Below the pieces are notes generated by a model that was given only the letters and a program-made list of their open reading frames with translations, had not been told where the DNA came from and ran no database searches. Made by a program: the position numbers and the translations under genes. This document shows positions 50,585 through 60,114 of a DNA stretch of 64,000 nucleotides, piece by piece (within the stretch, counting starts at the first letter, position 1; each line of letters opens with the position of its first letter). This stretch comes from Chloroflexota bacterium (GTDB lineage: Bacteria; Chloroflexota; JAJPGV01), in NCBI GenBank assembly GCA_021325635.1, contig JAJPGV010000018.1:30412-94411 (forward strand), in the 5' to 3' direction.

Positions 50585-51784
50585 ATGTTTCACCACGCTG
50601 GCCGCAGCCTGACGCTGCTGCTTGGTTTGGCACTGTTGAGTGTGCCGCTGGTGGCTCAGGCTGCCGACGCGGCGCCCACGCCGACACTGCCCAACGGCAT
50701 CATGCTGACCACCCAGGACGCCGCGGTCGGTACCGGACCCGGGAAGTCGATCACCTTCCCGGTGGATGTGCTCAACAACACCACCAAGCCCGAGCGTATC
50801 AAGCTGAGCGTGGCGTCGGCGCCCGATGCGTGGAGTCCGACCTTCCAGGATCGCGGCTACGAGGTGACCGAGGTCGAGCTGCTGCCGGGCAAGGACAACA
50901 CCGTGACCTTCCAGGTGACGCCGCCAGCTGACACCCAGCCGGGTTCTACGCGCATCTCTCTGCAGGGCGTGACGGACGATGGGCTCAACGCCAAGCTGGA
51001 CATTGGCGTGACCATCTCGAAGCAATCGAGCAGCGGGCTCAAGCTGACGACCGACTATCCGGTGCTGAAGGGAGCCGGCGGGACGAAGTTCGAGTTCAAG
51101 GCCACGATCGCCAACAACACGGGTAAGGACAACACTTTCCTGTTGGCGGCCAACGCTCCCAGCAACGACTGGAACGTGTTCTTCCAGCCGGCGTTCGATC
51201 AGAAGCAGATTTCCAGCATCGCGGTCAAGGCCGGACAGACCCAGGACGTCAACGTCGAGGTGCAGTCGCCGCAGCTGGCGAAGCCGGACGATTACCCGAT
51301 CAACGTCAAGGTCAACGACGACGCCGGCAACACCGCCACCGCCGATCTCAAAGTGAGCGTGGTCGGCAACTACAAGCTGGACATCACGACGCCCAACCAG
51401 AGCCTGAACGCCGACGCCACGGCGGGGCAGGCCAAGAAGGTGCAGATCATCGTCGCCAATACCGGCAGCGCGCCGGTGCAGAACATCTCCCTGTCGGCCA
51501 CCAATACGCCGACGGGCTGGAACGTCACCTTCAATCCGGACAAGCTCGATTCGATCGACCCCAACACCATCCGCCAGGTCGAGGCTACGCTGACACCGGC
51601 GGCCAAGGCCATCGCCGGCGACTACTCGCTGACCCTGTCGGCTACCAGCACACAGGCGACGGTGAACAAGGATTTCCGTATTACCGTGAACACGCCTACC
51701 ATCTGGGGTTGGGTTGGCATCGGCATCCTCGTCGCAGTGGTCGGCGGCTTGGTATGGCTGTTCGCAAACTACAGCCGCAGGTAG
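50585..51784 (+). CDS. secreted NEW3-domain protein with C-terminal membrane anchor
   Basis: A 399-residue protein with an N-terminal signal peptide (cleaved after about AQAADA), three Ig-like NEW3-type beta domains (about 35-155, 160-270 and 275-370), each with a line such as PSNDWNVFF or PTGWNVTFN, and a single helix at about 374-394 followed by YSRR. It should sit on the outer face of the membrane with its tail anchored. GGGAGGACCT precedes ATG 50585. It starts an operon with an ABC-2 ATPase six bases downstream and its permease, so it is probably the extracellular part of that exporter. Confidence 0.88.
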   Translation: MFHHAGRSLTLLLGLALLSVPLVAQAADAAPTPTLPNGIMLTTQDAAVGTGPGKSITFPVDVLNNTTKPERIKLSVASAPDAWSPTFQDRGYEVTEVELLPGKDNTVTFQVTPPADTQPGSTRISLQGVTDDGLNAKLDIGVTISKQSSSGLKLTTDYPVLKGAGGTKFEFKATIANNTGKDNTFLLAANAPSNDWNVFFQPAFDQKQISSIAVKAGQTQDVNVEVQSPQLAKPDDYPINVKVNDDAGNTATADLKVSVVGNYKLDITTPNQSLNADATAGQAKKVQIIVANTGSAPVQNISLSATNTPTGWNVTFNPDKLDSIDPNTIRQVEATLTPAAKAIAGDYSLTLSATSTQATVNKDFRITVNTPTIWGWVGIGILVAVVGGLVWLFANYSRR

Positions 51785-51790
51785 GTTTGC

Positions 51791-52720
51791 ATGTCCCTGG
51801 TCGAGACTGAGCACCTTACCAAGCGCTACGGCACCCGGACGGCGGTCAACGACCTGAACCTCACCCTGGACGAGGGCGAGATCTTCGGGCTGCTGGGCCC
51901 CAACGGCGCCGGCAAGACGACCACTATCCTGATGCTGCTGGGCCTGACTGAGCCATCCGAGGGCAGAGCGCTGGTCGCCGGGATGGATCCGACACGCGAT
52001 CCTATCAACGTCAAGCGCGTGGTCAGCTATCTGCCGGAAAACGTGGGCTTTTACGACGACATCTCGGCGGCGGGCAATCTGCGGTACACCGCCGAGCTGA
52101 ACCGCCTGCCGCGCAAGGTCGCTGAAGAGCGCATCGAGGAAGCGCTCGACGATGTGGGCCTGCTGGATCGGGCGGACGATAAAGTCGGCACATTCTCACG
52201 CGGCATGCGCCAGCGCTTGGGTATCGCCGACGTGCTGATCAAGGAGCCTCGCCTGGTCTTCCTCGATGAGCCCACCCTGGCCCTCGATCCGGATGGCGTC
52301 AACCATATCCTGGAGCTCATCACCAGGCTGCGTGACGAGCGGCACATGACCATCCTGCTGTCCTCACACCTGCTGGACCAGGTCCAGCGCATCTGCGACC
52401 GGATCGGCATCTTCGTAAAGGGCAAGATGGTGGCCCAGGGGCGCATCGAAGACCTGGGCATGCAGCTGGCCACCAATGGCGCCCACGTCGTGGAGGTCGA
52501 GGCCGAGCCGCTGAGCGACGACTTAATCGAGACCTTGCGGCGCATCTCCGGAGTGGAGGCAGTGGAGCGCTCGCACAAGATGGTGCTGGTGCGCTCGAAC
52601 TGCGACCTGCGTCCGCAGATTGTCAAGGCCGTGACTGGCGCTCGTGCCCATCTGCTGCATCTGCGACTGCAAACAGTCGGCCTCGAACAGATCTACTTCC
52701 GCTACTTCAGGGAAAACTGA
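51791..52720 (+). CDS. ABC-2-type exporter ATPase
   Basis: A 309-residue ATPase. It has Walker A GPNGAGKTT (about 37-45), signature FSRGMRQR, Walker B LVFLDEP and the switch His in LSSHLLDQ, then a C-terminal domain typical of the CcmA/NodI-like ABC-2 group. It powers export through the permease encoded next. It lies between the NEW3 protein and the permease, with a three-base gap to the latter. This is an export-type ATPase and is not expected to serve the importers elsewhere in the window. Confidence 0.95.
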   Translation: MSLVETEHLTKRYGTRTAVNDLNLTLDEGEIFGLLGPNGAGKTTTILMLLGLTEPSEGRALVAGMDPTRDPINVKRVVSYLPENVGFYDDISAAGNLRYTAELNRLPRKVAEERIEEALDDVGLLDRADDKVGTFSRGMRQRLGIADVLIKEPRLVFLDEPTLALDPDGVNHILELITRLRDERHMTILLSSHLLDQVQRICDRIGIFVKGKMVAQGRIEDLGMQLATNGAHVVEVEAEPLSDDLIETLRRISGVEAVERSHKMVLVRSNCDLRPQIVKAVTGARAHLLHLRLQTVGLEQIYFRYFREN

Positions 52721-52723
52721 GCC

Positions 52724-53665
52724 ATGGGCATCATCCCGATCTTCCGGAAAGAGATAGGTGACCATCTCGGCAGCCGGCGCTTCGTCATCCTCATGGTGCT
52801 GATCGTGCTGGCGTCCGTCTCGGCAACGTACGTCGCCGCGCAGTCCATCCAGGCCGATCTCACCCAGCACCCCGATCAGAGCTTCGTCTTCCTGCGGCTG
52901 TTCACTGCTTCCAATGGCAGCCTGCCCGGCTTCGCCTCGTTCGTCGCGTTCCTGGGTCCGCTGCTGGGCGTGGCATTTGGCTTTGACGCAATCAACAGCG
53001 AGCAGAGCAGGGGCACGCTCGGGCGGCTGCTGTCGCAGCCGATCTACCGGGACAACGTCATCAACGGCAAGTTCCTGGCGGGTCTGGCCACGATAAGCGT
53101 GTCGCTGTTGGCGATTTACCTTCTTGTCTCCGGTCTGGGCCTGCGCATGATCGGCGTGCCGCCATCCGAAGAGGAGATCGTGCGTCTGGCGATCTTCTTC
53201 GTGATCAGTGTGTTCTACGTTGGCTTCTGGCTTGCGCTGTCGACCCTGTTCTCGCTGCTCACGCGGCAGGCGGCGACGTCCGCTCTCGGAGCGCTCAGCG
53301 TGTGGCTGTTCATGGCCATCTTCGTGACCATCGTGAGCGGCCTGGTTGCCAGCGCCTTCTTCCCCACCAATGACAACTCGCCGGTGCAGCAGGTGCTGGA
53401 CAACCGTACGCTGCAGCAGAACATCGCCCGTGTCTCGCCCTCGAACCTGTACGAGGAGGCCACCGAAGCGATCCTCTCGCCCGACGTTCGGACCATCACC
53501 CCGGTTCTGTTCAGCCAGGCTCAGGGCGCCGTCCCGGGCTCGCTCAAGCTCGATCAGAGCCTGCTGCTGGTGTGGCCCGACGTGACCGGTGTCATCGCAC
53601 TCACCGTGGTCTGTTTTGGGGTGGCCTACGCCATGTTCATGCGGCAGGAGATCCGTACGCTCTGA
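52724..53665 (+). CDS. ABC-2-type transporter permease (NosY-like)
   Basis: A 313-residue permease with about six helices. It opens with FRKEIGDHLGSRRF, the amphipathic entry helix, and has the typical cytoplasmic segment FDAINSEQSRGTLGRLLSQPIYR before the second helix. A long extracytoplasmic loop (about 205-275) lies before the last helix. It forms the membrane part of the exporter with the ATPase at 51791. The cargo is unknown; some members of this group export copper-site or surface components. Confidence 0.92.
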   Translation: MGIIPIFRKEIGDHLGSRRFVILMVLIVLASVSATYVAAQSIQADLTQHPDQSFVFLRLFTASNGSLPGFASFVAFLGPLLGVAFGFDAINSEQSRGTLGRLLSQPIYRDNVINGKFLAGLATISVSLLAIYLLVSGLGLRMIGVPPSEEEIVRLAIFFVISVFYVGFWLALSTLFSLLTRQAATSALGALSVWLFMAIFVTIVSGLVASAFFPTNDNSPVQQVLDNRTLQQNIARVSPSNLYEEATEAILSPDVRTITPVLFSQAQGAVPGSLKLDQSLLLVWPDVTGVIALTVVCFGVAYAMFMRQEIRTL

Positions 53666-53722
53666 CGGCTGCCGGCTAGGGCACTGACAAGCGGCTCACG
53701 CCGCGTACGCCGTCGTGCAATC

Positions 53723-55054
53723 ATGTGGCCCATGCCGGAAGCCTTCTCGAGCCAGACGGTAGTCGATCGGCGGGAAGCGCCGGGTCGGGCGGGCGGGCGT
53801 CAGCGCCGCCGGCTGCAGGCGCTGTACAAGTTGGCCGCCGAGGTCGCCAGCCTGCGCGATCTGCAGCGCGTGCTGGACACCGCGTTGCGCCACTGCCTAT
53901 CGCTGACCGAGTCCCAGTTTGGCTTCATCGGCCTGAACACCGCCGACGGCTCGGCCATGGACGTGGCGGCCATCCAGGGCTTCGACGCGATGCCCGAGTT
54001 CTACCAGCGCTTTCATCTGATCCCGCTGCGTCCGAACATCTTTGCCCGGGCCGTGCTGGAGAACCGGCCCGTGCGATCCTCGGACGCGGCGATCGATCCG
54101 GCCAGGGTGGGCCAGCCGAGCGGACATCCGCCGGTGCGAACCTTCCTGGGCGTGCCGCTGCGCCTGCGCGGCCGCGTGGCCGGCATGATCGGCGTGGCCA
54201 ACCGCCCCAGTGAGTACAGCGCGGAGGATCAGGACCTGCTTACCGCCTATGCCTCGCACGTGGCCATCGCCATTCAGAACGCCCGGCTGTACGAGGAGCT
54301 GAAGGCGGCTAAATCCGACCTGGAGGAGCAGGTGGCGGCGCGCACCAGCGAGCTGGCCGAGGCCAAGGAGGCGCTGGCCCAGAAGGCGGCGCAGCTGCAG
54401 ATGCTGCTGATCGAGACGGTGAACGTCCAGGAACGGGAGCGCGAGCGTATCGCCCACGACATGCACGACGGGGTGAACCAGCTGATCATCGGCGCCATGC
54501 TGGAGGTCAAGGCGGCGCGCGAGCGGCTGCGCAGCGGCGAACGCGAGCCTGTGGAACGTGCCCTGAGCCAGATCCGCTCGGTGTTGGGACAGGTGGACGG
54601 CGAGCTGAAGCGTCTCATCTTCGACCTGCGCCCACCGACGCTCGATGCGCTGGGGCTGGCGGACAGCATCACGCGCTATGCGGAACGCTTCCTTATTTCC
54701 ACCGGCACGGACTGTGCCGTGCGGGTCTCGGGCCCGACCCGCCGCCTGCCGCCGCACGTCGAGATCGGCGTTTACCGCGTCATGCAGGAAGCGCTGAACA
54801 ACGTGGCCCTGCACTCAGGCGCCCGCAGGGTGCAGCTCAGCCTCGACTTCAGTGACGGTTTGGTGCAGCTGGTGGTCACCGATGATGGCCGGGGATTCGA
54901 CGTCAAGGCCGGCCGCAATGGACAGCACCTTGGGCTGCTGGGTATGCGGGAGAGGGCCGAGCGGCTCGACGGTGAGCTGCGGATAGACAGCAATCCGGGC
55001 GTGGGCACGTGCGTAACGCTGCGTGTCCCGGCAGCGCCGGGCGCTTCCGTATGA
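53723..55054 (+). CDS. GAF-domain sensor histidine kinase (HisKA_3 type)
   Basis: A 443-residue cytoplasmic kinase. A GAF domain occupies about residues 40-195 (SQFGFIGLN to AIAIQNARLYEEL). It is followed by a coiled coil to about 240 and a HisKA_3 phosphoacceptor with His in RERIAHDMHDGVNQ. The ATP-binding part contains QEALNNVALHS, DDGRGFD and GLLGMRERAERL. It phosphorylates the NarL-type regulator encoded downstream; the stop overlaps its ATG by four bases. The GAF ligand is unknown. The pair stands directly before the cox operon and may control it. Confidence 0.94.
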   Translation: MWPMPEAFSSQTVVDRREAPGRAGGRQRRRLQALYKLAAEVASLRDLQRVLDTALRHCLSLTESQFGFIGLNTADGSAMDVAAIQGFDAMPEFYQRFHLIPLRPNIFARAVLENRPVRSSDAAIDPARVGQPSGHPPVRTFLGVPLRLRGRVAGMIGVANRPSEYSAEDQDLLTAYASHVAIAIQNARLYEELKAAKSDLEEQVAARTSELAEAKEALAQKAAQLQMLLIETVNVQERERERIAHDMHDGVNQLIIGAMLEVKAARERLRSGEREPVERALSQIRSVLGQVDGELKRLIFDLRPPTLDALGLADSITRYAERFLISTGTDCAVRVSGPTRRLPPHVEIGVYRVMQEALNNVALHSGARRVQLSLDFSDGLVQLVVTDDGRGFDVKAGRNGQHLGLLGMRERAERLDGELRIDSNPGVGTCVTLRVPAAPGASV

Positions 55055-55689
55055 GCATCAGGGTGCTGGTCGTCGACGACCATCCGGTGGTGCGGCAGGG
55101 GCTGCGCAGCCTGCTGTCGAACTACGACGACATCGCCGTGGTGGCGGAGGCCGACAGCGGCCAGTCAGCGGTCGAAGCGGCGGATAGCCAGCCGGTGGAC
55201 GTGGTCGTCATGGACATCAGGCTGGGCGGTCTGGACGGTATTCAGGTGGCCGAGCGGCTCAGGCAGCGCCACGCAGCGCTCAAGGTCATCGTGCTCACCA
55301 GCTATGACGACGACGCCTACCTGGTGCGCGCCCTGAAGGCCAATGCCCATGCCTTCCTGCTGAAAAGCGCCTCGGACGAGATGCTGGTCGGCGCGATCCG
55401 CAAGGTCCATCAAGGGGAGCGGCTCTTGAGCCCATCGCTGCTGGACCGGGTGCTGCAGCAATTCGCCGACCTGCGGCGGTCCCAGGTGCTGGCCGAGACT
55501 GGCTTGAGCGCAGAGGAGTGCCGTGTGCTGGCGCTGCTGGCCGGCGGAGCCGGCAACTCGGCCATCGCCGCCGCCTGTCATTGGAGCGACACCTCGGTCA
55601 AGCGCAAGCTCCATGAGATTTTCACCAAGCTGCAGGTGCGCACCAGGAGCGAGGCCGCGGCGGAAGCCGTGCGGCGGGGCCTGGTGTAG
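55051..55689 (+). CDS. NarL/LuxR-family response regulator
   Basis: A 212-residue regulator. The receiver domain has VVDDHPVVRQGL, the phosphorylated Asp in VVVMDIRLGG, LTSY and LLKSAS. The DNA-binding part has LSAEECRVLALLAGGAGNSAIAAACHWSDTSVKRKLHEIFTK, here cited by its ends only: residues about 160-200. The stretch replaces the usual ANxEIA with NSAIAAA but keeps the helix-turn-helix spacing. ATG 55051 overlaps the kinase stop. The coxM start is 124 bases after its end, which makes the cox genes the closest possible target. Confidence 0.93.
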   Translation: MSIRVLVVDDHPVVRQGLRSLLSNYDDIAVVAEADSGQSAVEAADSQPVDVVVMDIRLGGLDGIQVAERLRQRHAALKVIVLTSYDDDAYLVRALKANAHAFLLKSASDEMLVGAIRKVHQGERLLSPSLLDRVLQQFADLRRSQVLAETGLSAEECRVLALLAGGAGNSAIAAACHWSDTSVKRKLHEIFTKLQVRTRSEAAAEAVRRGLV

Positions 55690-55813
55690 TCCAGGGGGCG
55701 CGACCTGATCGGGCCGAAAGTTGACCCGATTGTCCATTGTCCGGCGCTCCGGCGCGGACGCATACTCGCGTTGTTCCTATTGCCGGGTCCAACCCAGTCC
55801 AAGGAGTACGCCC

Positions 55814-56683
55814 GTGATACCGAGCGCGTTCGACTACGCCGCTCCGCAGTCCCTTTCAGAGGCGATTTCCCTGCTGCAGGGAAATGCCGGGCAGGCCAAG
55901 GTGCTGGCCGGCGGGCAGAGCCTGATCCCGCTCCTCAAGTTTCGCCTGGCCGGTCCTGAGCTCCTGGTCGACTTGCGCAAGGTGCCGGCGCTGGATCACC
56001 TCGAAGAGCGTGACGGCCATCTGGCGATAGGGGCCATGGTGCGCGAATCCGCGCTCGAGCACTCAGCGCTGATCGCTTCCCGCTATCCGGCCCTGCTGGA
56101 TACCAGCTCAGTGGTGGCCGATCCGCTGGTGCGAAATTACGCCACCGTTGGCGGTAACGTCGCCCACGCCGATCCGGCCAACGACCATCCGGCGACCATG
56201 CTGGCGCTGAGGGCGACGGCCATAGCCAACGGGCCGAACGGCCAGCGGACGATCTCTATTGACGACTTCCTGGTGGATACTTTCGAGACGGCGCTCGCTC
56301 CGGACGAGGTGCTGATGGAGCTGCGGGTGCCTCGGCCGGCCGCTCACAGCGGCTCGGCCTACGTGAAGCTCGAACGGAAGGTGGGCGACTACGCCATCAT
56401 TGGCGTCGCGGCGCAGGTCACACTCGACGGCGAGGTCTGCGCACAGGCTGGTCTCGGTCTCACCAACGCCGCGCCCCGTGCGCTGCGCCCGCGCGAGGCG
56501 GAGACCTTCCTGGTTGGCAAACGGCTCGACGAGGAGTCGATTCGCCACGCGGCGGAGCTCGCGGCTTCGGCCGCTGATCCGGTGTCGGACCTGCGCGGTC
56601 CGGCGGATTACAAGCGGGCCATGGTGCGAACGCTCACCACGCGAGCGCTCCGTCTGGCCGCGCAGCGCGCCAGGCAGGCTTAA
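55814..56683 (+). CDS. coxM: CO dehydrogenase medium (FAD) subunit
   Basis: A 289-residue FAD-binding subunit of the CO dehydrogenase/xanthine dehydrogenase family. FAD motifs AGGQSLIPLL (about 32-41) and TVGGNVAHADPAND (about 108-121) are clear. It passes electrons from the iron-sulfur subunit to the respiratory chain. GTG 55814 follows AAGGAG at good spacing; the frame is open upstream to 55721 without a start signal. It is the first gene of a coxM-coxS-coxL-coxG operon. Confidence 0.94.
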   Translation: MIPSAFDYAAPQSLSEAISLLQGNAGQAKVLAGGQSLIPLLKFRLAGPELLVDLRKVPALDHLEERDGHLAIGAMVRESALEHSALIASRYPALLDTSSVVADPLVRNYATVGGNVAHADPANDHPATMLALRATAIANGPNGQRTISIDDFLVDTFETALAPDEVLMELRVPRPAAHSGSAYVKLERKVGDYAIIGVAAQVTLDGEVCAQAGLGLTNAAPRALRPREAETFLVGKRLDEESIRHAAELAASAADPVSDLRGPADYKRAMVRTLTTRALRLAAQRARQA

Positions 56684-56739
56684 GTGCCAGCCAGCGGCTG
56701 CCCGATTCAGCTCAATCATGGGACGGGAGGCAAAACGCC

Positions 56740-57240
<501 letters not shown>

Positions 57241-57307
57241 CCGCTCGCCGCTTTTCCCGCGACCCGTTCCCAGGGGGAGCAGCAAATTGCGCCGAGGAGG
57301 CACTCCG

Positions 57308-59653
57308 ATGGCAGTAGCAGTCCAGGGCATGGGGCACAGCGTCAAGCGCAAGGAAGACCCACGCTTCCTGCGCGGCAAGGGCAATTACGTGGATGACCTC
57401 AAGCTGCCCGGCATGCTGTACATGGACATCCTGCGCAGTCCCTACGCTCACGCCAACATCAAGGGCATCGACGCCAGCCGGGCGCTGGCCATGCCCGGTG
57501 TGCTGGCCGTGGTAACCGGCAAGGATCTCGACGCCGCCGGCTTGGCCTGGATGCCTACGCTCATGAGCGACAAGCAGATGGTGCTGCCGGTGGACCGCGT
57601 GGTCTACCAGGCCCAGGAGGTCGCCGCGGTCATCGCCACCGAGCGGTACATCGCCGCCGACGCCATCACCCAAATCGACGTCGACTACGAGCCGCTCACC
57701 CCGGTGGTCGATCCGATCAGGGCGCTCGATCCCAGCTCGCCGCTGGTGCGGCCGGATCGGGAGAACAAGACCAACCACATCTGGCACTGGGAAGCCGGCG
57801 ACAAGGAGGCCACCGACCGGCTGTTCGAACAGGCCGCGGTGGTGGCCAAAGAGGACATCTACATCCCGCGCATCCACGTGTGCTCGATCGAGACCTGCGG
57901 CTGCGTGGCCTCGTTCGACCGGATCAACGGCAAGCTGACGATCTGGATGACGACCCAGGCGCCGCACGCCATCCGCACCGTATTCTCGCTGGTCAGCGGT
58001 ATTCCCGAGCACAAGATCCGGGTCATCTCGCCGGACATCGGCGGTGGCTTCGGAGGCAAGGTGCCGGTCTACCCCGGCTACGTGATTGCCACCGTTGCCT
58101 CGCTGCAGACCGGCCGGCCGGTGAAGTGGATCGAGGATCGCTCCGAAAACCTCCAGGCGGACAGCTTCGCCCGGGATTACCACATCACCGCCGAGCTGGC
58201 GGCGGACGCGGACGGAACCATGAAGGCGCTGCGGGTCAAGACCGTGGCGGACCACGGCGCCTTTGACGCGGCCGCCAACCCGTCGAAGTTCCCGGCAGGG
58301 CTGTTCAGCATCTGCACCGGCTCCTACGACATGCAGGCCGCTCACGTCGAGGTGGATGGCGTGTACACCAACAAGCCGCCGGGAGGCGTCGCGTATCGCT
58401 GCTCCTTCCGCGTCACCGAGGCCGTCCATGCCGTCGAGCGCATGGTGGACAGCCTGGCCCTGAAGCTCGAGATGGATCCGGCGGAGCTTCGACTCAAGAA
58501 CTTCATTCCACCCGAGAAGTTCCCCTACAAGTCGGCCACCGGTTGGGAGTACGACAGCGGCAACTACCCGGCCGCCCTGCACAAGGCCATGGAGCGCATC
58601 GGCTACCAGGATCTGCGTCGCGAGCAGGCGGAAAAGCGCGCTCGCGGCGAGCTGATGGGCATCGGCATCTCGACCTTTACCGAGATCGTCGGGGCCGGAC
58701 CTTCGCACACCTTCGACATCCTGGGCATCAAGATGTTCGACAGCTGTGAGATCCGCATCCACCCGACCGGCTCGGCCATCGTGCGCATCGGTGTGCAAAC
58801 GCAGGGCCAGGGCCACGAGACGACGTTCGCCCAGATCGCCGCCGAGGAGTTGGGTCTGCCCGTGGCGAACATCACCGTCGAGCATGGAGATACGGACACG
58901 GCGCCATACGGTCTGGGCACGTACGCCAGCCGCAGCACGCCCACCGCCGGCGCCGCCACGGCTATCGCCGCGCGGAAGATCCGCGAGAAGGGCAAGCTGC
59001 TGGCCGCTCACCTGCTGGAGGCCAGTCCGGATGACGTCGAATGGGTCGACCATCAGTTCCAGGTCAAAGGCGATCCGAGCAGGGCCAAGACTATGGCCGA
59101 CATTGCCTTCGCCGCCTACACCAACCATCCGCAGGGCATGGAAGCGGGCCTCGAGGCGGTCGATTACTATGACCCGCCCAATCTCACCTTCCCCTTCGGC
59201 GCCTACATCTGCGTGGTCGACATCGATCGCGGGACGGGCGAGGTCAAGATCAGGCGCTTCTTGGCCGTGGACGATTGTGGCAATATCATCAATCCGATGA
59301 TCGTCGAGGGCCAGATTCACGGGGGCCTCACGATGGGCATGGCTCCGGCGCTCCTGGAAGAGATCACGTACGACGAGGCCGGCAACATTCGCCAGGGCAC
59401 GTTCATGGACTACCTCCTGCCGACCGCCATGGAGACGCCGGCCTGGGAAACCGACAAGACCTGCACGCCGTCGCCGCACCACCCGTTCGGGGCCAAGGGC
59501 GTGGGCGAGTCGGCCACGGTCGGCGCGCCTCCGGCCATCGCCAACGCGGTGGTGGATGCGCTGAGCCACCTCGGGGTTACGCACATGGACATCCCCATCA
59601 AGCCGTGGATGGTGTACAAAGTCCTGGAGGAACACGGATTGGCACAGCCCTAG
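57308..59653 (+). CDS. coxL: form I aerobic CO dehydrogenase large (Mo/Cu) subunit
   Basis: A 781-residue molybdenum subunit. It contains the diagnostic form I loop AYRCSFR at 362-368 with Cys365, the ligand of the copper in the Mo-S-Cu site, and the catalytic Glu734 in KGVGES. Molybdopterin motifs include IGGGFGGK (244-251) and QGQGHET. These features distinguish it from the xanthine-dehydrogenase-like protein at 24671-26941. It oxidises CO to CO2. GAGGAGG precedes ATG 57308. The coxG gene begins on the very next base after its stop. Confidence 0.96.
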   Translation: MAVAVQGMGHSVKRKEDPRFLRGKGNYVDDLKLPGMLYMDILRSPYAHANIKGIDASRALAMPGVLAVVTGKDLDAAGLAWMPTLMSDKQMVLPVDRVVYQAQEVAAVIATERYIAADAITQIDVDYEPLTPVVDPIRALDPSSPLVRPDRENKTNHIWHWEAGDKEATDRLFEQAAVVAKEDIYIPRIHVCSIETCGCVASFDRINGKLTIWMTTQAPHAIRTVFSLVSGIPEHKIRVISPDIGGGFGGKVPVYPGYVIATVASLQTGRPVKWIEDRSENLQADSFARDYHITAELAADADGTMKALRVKTVADHGAFDAAANPSKFPAGLFSICTGSYDMQAAHVEVDGVYTNKPPGGVAYRCSFRVTEAVHAVERMVDSLALKLEMDPAELRLKNFIPPEKFPYKSATGWEYDSGNYPAALHKAMERIGYQDLRREQAEKRARGELMGIGISTFTEIVGAGPSHTFDILGIKMFDSCEIRIHPTGSAIVRIGVQTQGQGHETTFAQIAAEELGLPVANITVEHGDTDTAPYGLGTYASRSTPTAGAATAIAARKIREKGKLLAAHLLEASPDDVEWVDHQFQVKGDPSRAKTMADIAFAAYTNHPQGMEAGLEAVDYYDPPNLTFPFGAYICVVDIDRGTGEVKIRRFLAVDDCGNIINPMIVEGQIHGGLTMGMAPALLEEITYDEAGNIRQGTFMDYLLPTAMETPAWETDKTCTPSPHHPFGAKGVGESATVGAPPAIANAVVDALSHLGVTHMDIPIKPWMVYKVLEEHGLAQP

Positions 59654-60109
59654 ATGCATTTCGAGGGTAACGAGACCATCCAGGTCCCGCTGCAGACGGT
59701 GTGGGACTTCTTCATGGATACGCAGCGCGTGGCCGCCTGCGCGCCTGGCTTCCAGCGGCTGGAGATCCTGGCGCCGGATCACTTCAAGCCGACGGTCTCC
59801 GTCGGCATTGGCCCGGTCAAGGCGACCTTCACCCTGGACGTCGTGCTGGAAGACATGCGCCCGCCCAGCCACGCCACGATGCGCGGACACGGCGTGGCCG
59901 CGGGCAGCGCGGTGGACCTGGTGAGCCAGCTCGACCTGAGCGCGCTCAGCGACAGCAGCACCAGCCTGAAATGGACCATGGACGCCACGGTCACGGGCAC
60001 CATCGCCAGCGTGGGAGCCCGGCTGATGGAGAGCACGGCCCAGAAGCTCACCGGCCGTTTCTTCGAGTGCATCAGCCGGCAATTGGGAGCGGCTGCCGCG
60101 CCACACTAG
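59654..60109 (+). CDS. coxG: CoxG-like SRPBCC protein without membrane anchor
   Basis: A 151-residue SRPBCC/START-fold protein of the CoxG type (ETIQVPLQTVWDFFMD, GPVKATFTLDVVLEDM, SVGARLMESTAQKLTGRFF). In Oligotropha, CoxG is longer and helps to attach CO dehydrogenase to the membrane through a C-terminal segment. Here the protein ends soon after the domain (QLGAAAAPH) and has no hydrophobic tail, so it is probably soluble. ATG 59654 adjoins the coxL stop directly, with no ribosome site of its own, which suggests translational coupling. Confidence 0.9.
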   Translation: MHFEGNETIQVPLQTVWDFFMDTQRVAACAPGFQRLEILAPDHFKPTVSVGIGPVKATFTLDVVLEDMRPPSHATMRGHGVAAGSAVDLVSQLDLSALSDSSTSLKWTMDATVTGTIASVGARLMESTAQKLTGRFFECISRQLGAAAAPH

Positions 60110-60114
60110 AGCCA

